Shown here: positions 57,507 to 64,000 of the stretch, in pieces | Numbering within the stretch: position 1 is the stretch's first letter | Layout of the letters: every line of letters starts with the position of its first letter | Source of the DNA: Vibrio sinus | Lineage (GTDB): Bacteria > Pseudomonadota > Gammaproteobacteria > Enterobacterales > Vibrionaceae | Assembly: GCF_023634645.1 (NCBI RefSeq) | Contig: NZ_JAMKMR010000015.1 | Coordinates: 1-64,000 of the forward strand | Length of the DNA: 64,000 nt | Direction: 5' to 3' | The notes under the pieces: generated by a model | What the model saw: the letters and a program-made list of their open reading frames with translations, nothing else | Database searches by the model: none | Told to the model about the DNA's origin: nothing | Made by a program: the position numbers and the translations under genes

Positions 57507-59398
57507 TACTTCTTTACCTCGTTTTTCTCGCCAACTAGGGCGTAATCAAGAACTTTTCGAACAAAGGAGCCCCCTTGGCTAGAGCCACCCCCGGCGTTTT
57601 CAAGCACAACGGTGACAATAAAGCGGGGGTTGTTATAAGGGGCAAAAGCGGTAAATAAAGCGTGATCTCTTAAGTGCTCAGCAATTTCTTCCGCATTGTA
57701 GTCTTGGCCTTCGCTCAAACCGAAGACTTGTGCCGTGCCGGACTTTCCTCCACTAATGTATTTGGTATTTTTGAAATAGTGCCGGGCAGTACCTGTTTTA
57801 CCGTTGTTCACCAACCTCATGCCATCCAAAGTTAGGTTCCAGAAACGTTCAGGTACGTTGTTAATTGAGTTCGGAGAACTCGGGTAATTTTTTAGGATCT
57901 GATTGTCGAAACTGTCTCCACTATTGATGGTAGCACGAAGCAAATGTGGCGAAATGACTTTACCGTGATTGACGAGGACAGAGGTCGCCTTGGCGATTTG
58001 AATGGGCGTTGCCGTCCAGTAGCCTTGGCCAATCCCAACAGGAATCGTATCACCTTCATACCAAGGTGTTTTATGGCGTAAGCGCTTCCACTCTCTCGTT
58101 GGCATGTTGGCCTTGCTTTCTTCGTGTATATCTACTCCAGTGTATTCGCCAAAGCCAAACAGTTTCATCCAGCGCGAAATATCATCGATACCCATATCGT
58201 AGGCCACTTGATAAAAGAAGGTATCAACGGATTCCTCAATGGCCTTAGATACGTTGACAACGCCATGGCCCCATCGTTTCCAATCTCGGTAGATTTTTTT
58301 TGTCTTAGAATTCGGAATACGCCAATACCCTGGGTCGTTACGCGTGGTATTGGGTGTGATGATTCCTTCTTTTAAAGCGGCAATGGCCATAAAAGGTTTG
58401 ATGGTGGAAGCCGGCGGATATATCCCCAATGTCGCTCTGTTAACAAGAGGGCGATTTTTATCTTGCAGTAAATCGCGATAATCTCGGCTCGATATTCCTC
58501 GAACAAAGGCGTTTGGATCATAGCTTGGACTTGATACCATGGCCAAAATACCATCGTCTTTGGGATCGAGCACAACGGCACTGCCACGTCGCCCTTTAAG
58601 GAGCTTATAGACGTACTCTTGAAGCTTAATATCCAGGTTTAAAACGATGTCTTTGCCCGGAATAGGAGGGACATATTTGAGCCTACGAATGATGCGCCCT
58701 CGGCTGTTAACCTCAACTTCTTGATATCCAGCAGTACCATGTAGCAAATCTTCGTAGTAGCGTTCTATACCGATTTTGCCAATGAAACGAGAGGCTTGAT
58801 AGTTAGACTCTTTACCTTCGTTGGCCAGGCGTTGCAGATCTCTGTCATTGATGCGGGACACATAGCCGATGGTATGGGTGAGTACGTCACTATATGGATA
58901 AAATCGAGTCAGGCTTGCATTGACTGTTACGCCAGGAAAAGCATGCTGTTTGACTGAAAATATTGCCACTTGTTCTGGTGTTAAGTGAGTGAGGATAGGT
59001 ATGGATTTAAATCGCCGAGTTTGTCTGAGCTCTTTTTTGAAGTCTTCAACCTGATCGGGTGTGATCACCAAAATCTTACGCAAGCGCGCAATGGTGTCAT
59101 CCATGTTTTTGACTTCTTCAGGCGTGATTTCGAGATCAAACACAGGCCGGTTTTCGGCTAGAATGACCCCGTTTCTATCGTAGATCAGCCCACGAGTTGG
59201 CGCGATAGGTACAATTTGAATTCGGTTGTCATTTGAGCGAGTTTGATAGTCTTGAAAGCCTTTGACTTGCAAACTATAGAGGTTGACGATGAGTAAACCT
59301 AGTAGAAACACGATGCCCAAAAATGCAGCCAATGCGCGAAACTTAAATAGTCGTGCTTCTGCTTTATAATCCCTTATTTGACTGCGCTTGCGTAACAT
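57506..59398 (-). CDS. mrdA: Penicillin-binding protein 2
   Basis: A 630-residue elongasome transpeptidase. A single transmembrane helix (about 20-45, [21 protein letters not shown]) is followed by the pedestal domain and the transpeptidase domain with S-x-x-K in PPASTIKPF (Ser near 330), SVD in ESVDTFFYQ and KSG in [11 protein letters not shown]. It is the first gene of the mrdA-rodA-rlpA group, 6 bp after rlmH. Confidence 0.97.
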   Translation of the reverse strand: MLRKRSQIRDYKAEARLFKFRALAAFLGIVFLLGLLIVNLYSLQVKGFQDYQTRSNDNRIQIVPIAPTRGLIYDRNGVILAENRPVFDLEITPEEVKNMDDTIARLRKILVITPDQVEDFKKELRQTRRFKSIPILTHLTPEQVAIFSVKQHAFPGVTVNASLTRFYPYSDVLTHTIGYVSRINDRDLQRLANEGKESNYQASRFIGKIGIERYYEDLLHGTAGYQEVEVNSRGRIIRRLKYVPPIPGKDIVLNLDIKLQEYVYKLLKGRRGSAVVLDPKDDGILAMVSSPSYDPNAFVRGISSRDYRDLLQDKNRPLVNRATLGIYPPASTIKPFMAIAALKEGIITPNTTRNDPGYWRIPNSKTKKIYRDWKRWGHGVVNVSKAIEESVDTFFYQVAYDMGIDDISRWMKLFGFGEYTGVDIHEESKANMPTREWKRLRHKTPWYEGDTIPVGIGQGYWTATPIQIAKATSVLVNHGKVISPHLLRATINSGDSFDNQILKNYPSSPNSINNVPERFWNLTLDGMRLVNNGKTGTARHYFKNTKYISGGKSGTAQVFGLSEGQDYNAEEIAEHLRDHALFTAFAPYNNPRFIVTVVLENAGGGSSQGGSFVRKVLDYALVGEKNEVKK

Positions 59399-59404
59399 AA
59401 ATAC

Positions 59405-59875
59405 TTATTCTCGATGATACGGGTGATTCGCGGTGATACTCCAAGCTCTATAAAGGCTCTCTGCCATTATCACTCTTACAAGAGGATGAGGAAGAGTCAA
59501 AGGTGAGAGTGACCAACTTTGATCTGCCGCAGCTTTACAAGCAGGTGCAAGTCCTTCGGGGCCACCAATGAGAATTGAAACGCTGCGAGCATCCAATTTC
59601 CATGCTTCTAGCTGCTCGGCTAATTGTTCTGTGTTCCATCGTTTGCCTGGGATGTCGAGGGTAACAATTCGATTCCCCTTTGGCACGGCTGCCAACATGG
59701 CTTCGCCTTCTTTTTGCAAAATTCTTGCAATGTCGGCGTTTTTGCCTCGCTTTCCAGCGGGAATTTCCACCAACTCTAGAGGCATGTCGGCAGGGAAGCG
59801 TCGGCGGTATTCTTGAAATCCTTCTTCTACCCACTTGGGCATTTTTGTTCCAACGGCGATGAGCTGAATTTTCAT
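59405..59875 (-). CDS. rlmH: 23S rRNA pseudouridine-1915 N3-methyltransferase RlmH
   Basis: A 156-residue SPOUT-class methyltransferase that forms m3Psi1915. Motifs are [23 protein letters not shown] and the SAM-binding knot [34 protein letters not shown]. It lies 1 bp after rsfS. Confidence 0.97.
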   Translation of the reverse strand: MKIQLIAVGTKMPKWVEEGFQEYRRRFPADMPLELVEIPAGKRGKNADIARILQKEGEAMLAAVPKGNRIVTLDIPGKRWNTEQLAEQLEAWKLDARSVSILIGGPEGLAPACKAAADQSWSLSPLTLPHPLVRVIMAESLYRAWSITANHPYHRE

Positions 59876-59876
59876 A

Positions 59877-60194
59877 TCAGCCCCAAAGCTTTTCTAGCTG
59901 ATAGAGTGCTCGCTGTTCATCTTGCATGACATGTAGCATGCTGCTTCCCATATCAACCACCACCCATTCACCTTCTGCTTCACCGTCAATACCGATGGGC
60001 TCCATTCCTGCTTTTTTGATCTCTGATGCAACGTGCTCTGCAATGGAGTTGACGTGACGCTTAGAAGTGCCAGTGCATATGATCATATAGTCGGTGACGC
60101 TGGATTTACCTTGAACGTCAATGGTGATGATGTTTTGTGCTTTCATGTCATCGGCTTTATCGGCCAAAAACAGGGTAAGTTCGTTTTGTTGCAA
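59877..60194 (-). CDS. rsfS: Ribosomal silencing factor RsfS
   Basis: A 105-residue Iojap-family protein that binds L14 (uL14) and blocks subunit joining in starvation. Motifs are [32 protein letters not shown] and [10 protein letters not shown]. It is 48 bp after holA in one transcript. Confidence 0.97.
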   Translation of the reverse strand: MQQNELTLFLADKADDMKAQNIITIDVQGKSSVTDYMIICTGTSKRHVNSIAEHVASEIKKAGMEPIGIDGEAEGEWVVVDMGSSMLHVMQDEQRALYQLEKLWG

Positions 60195-60242
60195 TGGAAA
60201 ATCCTTAAATGGTAAAAAGGGATAATATCGTCAAGCAGTATA

Positions 60243-61277
60243 TCATGCTTTTGCGGGTACGAAGGGGAGGTTATCTGCGTCGGTACAAAGCTGAATGGAT
60301 AGTTGTTGTAGCCAAGCCCATGCGGAAAAATTGAAATCAGTCTTGGATTGCAGCTCAATGAAAGCAAGTGTTTTGACAGCTTGGTTTACTTTTGGTTTTG
60401 ATAATCGAGCTAAGGCAGCGCTATAGAGTGGTTTCTTTGACTGCCATATTTTATGCTGACTAAATACTTGGTTAAGATTTGATACTTGCAGCGCTTCTAG
60501 CATCTTTGCAAGTAAAACGAGTTCTTTTTGTATGGTGCGTAAAAGGATAACTGGCTCAATGCCTTCAGCCTGTAGTTGACTTAAGATTTTTTGGCAACGA
60601 TTGGCTTTTCCTGCCAGCATGGCATCTATCCAATGAAAGGCATTGAAATGGTTGTGGCGACTTAGCGATGCTCCCAATCGCACCAAATTAAGCTGTCCAT
60701 CAGGGTAGTTCAGTGCAAGCTTTTCCAAACTCTGAACTAAGGCCGACAGGTTGCCTTCATGCCATTGAGACAGCATTTGTATGGCTTCTGCATCGGGTGA
60801 TAAGCCTAACTTACGGCAACGTAGCTGAACAAATTGAGGCAGGCGACTGACATCTGGTGACAAGCAAGTCACCCAGCAACCAATGGCATGTAAACTCTTA
60901 AACCACTTGCTGTTTTCTTGAGCCTTAGTCAGTTTTCCACCCACGATCACCAAGAGTACGTCTGGGTTGAGCATCTCTTGCAGTGCTATCAACTCTTTGC
61001 TGATTGATGCATTAACGCCAGATTCTGGCAGCAATAACTCGACTACTTTTTTGCCGCCAAATAGACTCATCGAGATAAAGCAATCGTGTATCTCTGGCCA
61101 ATGGGTTGAGTCACTGATGGCAAACTTGAAGTGCTCATCATAACCTTGTTGTTTTGCTTGCTGAGCAATCACTTGTTGCGATTCGGTGATCAGAAGCGGT
61201 TCATTACCAAAGATTAAGAAGACAGGCTCAAGCTGTTTGGCTACATGTTCTACGAGCCTGTCGGCAAATACTCTCAT
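60243..61277 (-). CDS. holA: DNA polymerase III delta subunit
   Basis: A 344-residue clamp-loader subunit that opens the beta clamp. The N-terminal AAA-like domain (LEPVFLIFGNEPLLITESQQVI) holds the beta-binding region (residues about 60-80, ISMSLFGGKKVVEL). It is 8 bp after lptE, as in E. coli. Confidence 0.97.
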   Translation of the reverse strand: MRVFADRLVEHVAKQLEPVFLIFGNEPLLITESQQVIAQQAKQQGYDEHFKFAISDSTHWPEIHDCFISMSLFGGKKVVELLLPESGVNASISKELIALQEMLNPDVLLVIVGGKLTKAQENSKWFKSLHAIGCWVTCLSPDVSRLPQFVQLRCRKLGLSPDAEAIQMLSQWHEGNLSALVQSLEKLALNYPDGQLNLVRLGASLSRHNHFNAFHWIDAMLAGKANRCQKILSQLQAEGIEPVILLRTIQKELVLLAKMLEALQVSNLNQVFSQHKIWQSKKPLYSAALARLSKPKVNQAVKTLAFIELQSKTDFNFSAWAWLQQLSIQLCTDADNLPFVPAKA

Positions 61278-61285
61278 TGACTGAC

Positions 61286-61924
61286 CTACTGAGCCGAAGG
61301 TTGAGAGTTTGTCTCACTGGTTGTCGTGGTTTGGCCTTCAGCCTGAATTGCCGAATTGGTCTCGCTAGCTGGCACAGATTGTGCTGCGTCTTCACCATCA
61401 TCAGTCAGCGTCATTGAGCCCGCTCTAATATTGGCTTTGAGTCGGGACATTTGAGTGAGGATGCGCTCCGCTGCGGTCTTTCTCATCTCGTTTTCTAACA
61501 TGTCGACTTCTACCGATTTCGCTAAAGCGGCTAATGAGTTAGCAAGGTAAGTGCGAGTCACGGTCGTGGTAAAGACTTTCGAGCCAAGGTCAGGGATTGT
61601 TACCTGATAGGAGACAGTTATTTTCAATTGCTGTTCAGCCGTTTGAGTATTTTGGTACAGCGATAGCGTTGTGGTTCCGGTGCTTTCACTCATGATATAG
61701 AGGTTCGGAATATCTTTTGCTGGTGCTACTAAGTCAACCTTGCTCAAACGCAGTTGGTTTTTCACATCGCGAGTCAGCACACTGTATTGGTCATAACTTG
61801 TTACGGACATTTTGCTCAGTTCAGCAGGAACAGAGTAATCACCACGCAGGTGAAAACCACAAGCGGACAGTAAAAGCGCAGAAAATAAGACGGTTACAAA
61901 TTTAAAATAAGGCTTCAGGCGCAT
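61286..61924 (-). CDS. lptE: LPS-assembly lipoprotein LptE
   Basis: A 212-residue outer-membrane lipoprotein (formerly RlpB) that plugs LptD for LPS insertion. The lipobox is LLLSACGFHLRG, with the CGF[H/Q]LRG start typical of LptE. The last 35 residues are a low-complexity Thr/Ser/Gln/Ala tail. It is in the lptE-holA-rsfS-rlmH string. Confidence 0.95.
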   Translation of the reverse strand: MRLKPYFKFVTVLFSALLLSACGFHLRGDYSVPAELSKMSVTSYDQYSVLTRDVKNQLRLSKVDLVAPAKDIPNLYIMSESTGTTTLSLYQNTQTAEQQLKITVSYQVTIPDLGSKVFTTTVTRTYLANSLAALAKSVEVDMLENEMRKTAAERILTQMSRLKANIRAGSMTLTDDGEDAAQSVPASETNSAIQAEGQTTTTSETNSQPSAQ

Positions 61925-61953
61925 CAGTAATAGACTCTCTTTATGCTGAACGT

Positions 61954-62006
61954 ATTTGTCTTATCACTCTTTTGGTAAAGCTTTAGGCAAAAGTGATAAG
62001 ACAAAT
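61954..62006. repeat. 19-bp hairpin between lptE and leuS
   Basis: The left arm 61954-61974 pairs with 61988-62006 over 19 bases with a 2-base bulge; the arms begin ATTTGTCTTATCAC and end GTGATAAGACAAAT, and the loop is 13 bases. It is longer than a normal terminator stem and follows one at 62008-62035. Confidence 0.65.
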
Positions 62007-62007
62007 A

Positions 62008-62035
62008 AACAGGGTGGCTAATTGACCACCCTGTT
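62008..62035 (-). terminator. leuS terminator
   Basis: Perfect 10-bp stem AACAGGGTGG/CCACCCTGTT with an 8-base loop, 30 bp after the leuS stop on the minus strand; the T-run is short. Confidence 0.65.
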
Positions 62036-62064
62036 GGACTATAAAAAATTATATTCGTTCTATA

Positions 62065-64000
62065 TTAGTTCGCAACGATATTCAATAGTTTACCTGGGAC
62101 GTAAATCACCTTGCGGATAGTTTTTCCATCAGTGAATTTGCGTACGTTTTCGTCGCCAAGGCCAAGTTCTTCCACTTGTTCTTTAGCGGCATCTGCTGCG
62201 ACGGTGAGCTTGGCGCGCAGTTTACCGTTTACTTGCACGACGATGAGCTTTTCATCTTCAACTAAAGCGGCCTCATCGTGTTGTGGCCAGGTTGCGTTGT
62301 CGACGTTTTCTTCACCCAATGCATTCCACATCTCAAAACATACATGAGGAGTGATGGGATAAAGCATTGCAACAATCGCTTTCAAGGCTTCATCGAGAAT
62401 GGCACGATCTTGCTCATCACTTTGTGGTGCTTTGGCAAGTTTGTTCATTAGCTCCATGATAGCCGCAATAGCGGTGTTAAAGGTTTGACGACGAGCAACG
62501 TCATCAGTGACCTTAGCAATGGTCTTGTGAACATCGCGACGCAGCGATTTTTGCTGTGTAGAAAGTTTAGCCACATCTAGTGCATTTGTTTCACCTTTGT
62601 CTGTGTGCTCTTTTACTAGCTTCCAGACACGTTTTAGGAATCGGTTAGCGCCTTCAACACCTGATTCTTGCCACTCAAGTGTCATGTCTGCCGGTGAGGC
62701 GAACATCATAAACAGACGAACCGTATCGGCACCGTATTTGTCGACCATTTCTTGTGGGTCGATACCATTGTTTTTCGACTTAGACATTTTGATCATGCCT
62801 GAGTGCTCAACGTTGCGACCTTGGTTATCTGTTGCTGAACTGATTCGGCCTTTGCCGTCGCGCTCAACTTTTACGTCTGTTGGTGCAACCCACTCTTTGG
62901 TGCCTTTCTCATTGGTGTGGAAGAAAGCATCAGCTAGTACCATGCCTTGGCAAAGCAGCTTCTTGAATGGTTCGTCTGATGTGACGTAGCCTGCATCACG
63001 TAGCAACTTGTGGAAGAATCGAGAATACAAAAGGTGCATACAGGCATGCTCAATACCACCAATGTATTGATCAACAGGTAGCCAGTAGTTCGCCTTTTCT
63101 GGATCTAGGGTGTCATCGGCTTGCGGTGAGCAGTAACGAGCGTAATACCAAGACGACTCCATAAAGGTATCAAAAGTATCGGTTTCGCGAAGGGCAGGCT
63201 CACCGTTGAATGTGGTTTTCGCCCACTCTTTGTCTGCTTTGATTGGGCTAGTAACGCCATCCATCACGACATCTTCAGGCAAAATAACAGGCAACTGCTC
63301 TGCTGGCACTGGGTGCACTTCACCATCTTCGGTCGTGACCATTGGAATAGGCGCACCCCAATAACGCTGGCGAGATACTCCCCAGTCACGTAGACGGAAG
63401 TTAACGGTCTTCTTACCTTTACCGAGCGATTCCAGTTTCGCTGCGATAGCATCAAATGCAGCTTTGAATTCTAATCCGTCAAACTCGCCAGAATTAAACA
63501 AGGTCCCTTTTTCTGTGTAGGCCGCCTCAGAGATATCTAATTCACTTCCATCAGCTGGGTTGATAACGGGTGTGATATCCAAACCGTATTTAGTGGCAAA
63601 CTCGTAATCTCGTTGGTCGTGCGCAGGGACTGCCATCACCGCGCCAGTACCGTAGTCCATCAATACGAAGTTCGCGACATAGATAGGCACTTCTTTGCCC
63701 GTTAATGGGTGAATGGCTTTGAGGCCAGTATCCATGCCTTTCTTTTCCATTGTAGCGAGCTCAGCCTCTGCTACCTTGGTGTTCTTGCACTCTTCAATAA
63801 AGGCGGCAAGCTCAGGGTTGTTTTGCGCAGCAATTTCTGCCAATGGGTGGCCTGCAGCGATACCGGTATAAGTCACGCCCATTAGCGTATCTGGGCGGGT
63901 GGTGTATACCTCGAGGTCTTTTTGACCCGCTACGGCAAAGCTCAGTTCAACCCCTTCAGAGCGACCAATCCAGTTGCGCTGCATGGTTTTCACCATTTCA
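62065..64000 (-). CDS. leuS: Leucyl-tRNA synthetase, 3' part (runs off the window)
   Basis: Residues of a class I synthetase read openly to the window edge, so the N-terminal catalytic HIGH part is outside. Visible parts: CP1 editing domain ([22 protein letters not shown] and [14 protein letters not shown]), the DFCS-type sequence [27 protein letters not shown], and the anticodon-binding C-terminal domain. About 645 of roughly 860 residues are shown. A terminator lies downstream. Confidence 0.97.
   Translation of the reverse strand, partial: EMVKTMQRNWIGRSEGVELSFAVAGQKDLEVYTTRPDTLMGVTYTGIAAGHPLAEIAAQNNPELAAFIEECKNTKVAEAELATMEKKGMDTGLKAIHPLTGKEVPIYVANFVLMDYGTGAVMAVPAHDQRDYEFATKYGLDITPVINPADGSELDISEAAYTEKGTLFNSGEFDGLEFKAAFDAIAAKLESLGKGKKTVNFRLRDWGVSRQRYWGAPIPMVTTEDGEVHPVPAEQLPVILPEDVVMDGVTSPIKADKEWAKTTFNGEPALRETDTFDTFMESSWYYARYCSPQADDTLDPEKANYWLPVDQYIGGIEHACMHLLYSRFFHKLLRDAGYVTSDEPFKKLLCQGMVLADAFFHTNEKGTKEWVAPTDVKVERDGKGRISSATDNQGRNVEHSGMIKMSKSKNNGIDPQEMVDKYGADTVRLFMMFASPADMTLEWQESGVEGANRFLKRVWKLVKEHTDKGETNALDVAKLSTQQKSLRRDVHKTIAKVTDDVARRQTFNTAIAAIMELMNKLAKAPQSDEQDRAILDEALKAIVAMLYPITPHVCFEMWNALGEENVDNATWPQHDEAALVEDEKLIVVQVNGKLRAKLTVAADAAKEQVEELGLGDENVRKFTDGKTIRKVIYVPGKLLNIVAN

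Noticed and set aside
62597-62989. Plus-strand open frame of 130 codons
   Set aside because: Antisense to leuS, covering the KMSKS region; no independent support.

Overview
The window looks like chromosome 1 of a Vibrio species. The evidence is a Na+-driven polar-flagellar motor pair (PomA with D31, T158 and T186; PomB with D24), Vibrio-type CsrB and GcvB small RNAs, and a gene order (proS ... dxs-ispA-xseB, pomAB, thiI ... queF, syd, metNIQ, gmhB, treRBC, tRNA-Tyr, an RND pump, glyA, lipAB, mrdA-rodA, leuS) that matches what I remember of the V. cholerae stretch from about VC0875 to VC0956. Most of the window is core genome.

Layout. 0-8 kb: a DUF533 protein, a DUF2007 protein, proS with trmO and yaiI, a GGA-rich CsrB-type sRNA, a GNAT enzyme, DUF3301/DUF3549 genes, and yqcC-truC. 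8-15 kb: the isoprenoid operon xseB-ispA-dxs, pomAB behind a FliA-type promoter, and thiI. 15-20.5 kb: the divergent gcvB sRNA and gcvA, then an alpha/beta hydrolase, a DUF423 protein, rlmM, xni and ppnN. 20.7-26.8 kb: a degenerate GGDEF protein (CdgG-like), a TPR protein with a decayed GGDEF-like end, queF, syd and a DUF2310 Zn-ribbon protein. 26.9-29.5 kb: the MetJ-controlled metNIQ methionine importer. 29.5-36.4 kb: an AT-rich accessory block with a GNAT enzyme, an extra LptA homologue, an outer-membrane efflux lipoprotein, MacB, MacA and an orphan solute-binding protein. 36.6-41.6 kb: gmhB and the trehalose genes treR-treB-treC. 41.6-42.1 kb: three tandem tRNA-Tyr genes with near-identical spacers. 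42.3-47.2 kb: an RND efflux pair and a YitT protein. 47.5-51.3 kb: glyA with a PurR-type box, an amino-acid permease behind a YerC/TrpR-like regulator, and a small lipoprotein. 51.4-64 kb: lipA-lipB, an inserted unknown gene with a CNF/CheD-like Cys-His motif, ybeD, dacA, rlpA, rodA, mrdA, rlmH, rsfS, holA, lptE and the 3' part of leuS.

The most unusual content is (i) the macA-macB-OMF-lptA-like cluster, which joins a complete tripartite ABC exporter to a periplasmic LPS-bridge homologue; (ii) the unknown gene inserted in the lip/ybeD region, with a Cys-X14-His motif like that of CNF1-type glutamine deamidases; (iii) the yerC-permease pair with its own near-palindrome; and (iv) well-resolved regulatory elements (CsrB, GcvB, MetJ, PurR, TreR and FliA sites). 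Family names rest on reading protein sequences by eye. No database search was run, and locus tags quoted from V. cholerae are from memory.
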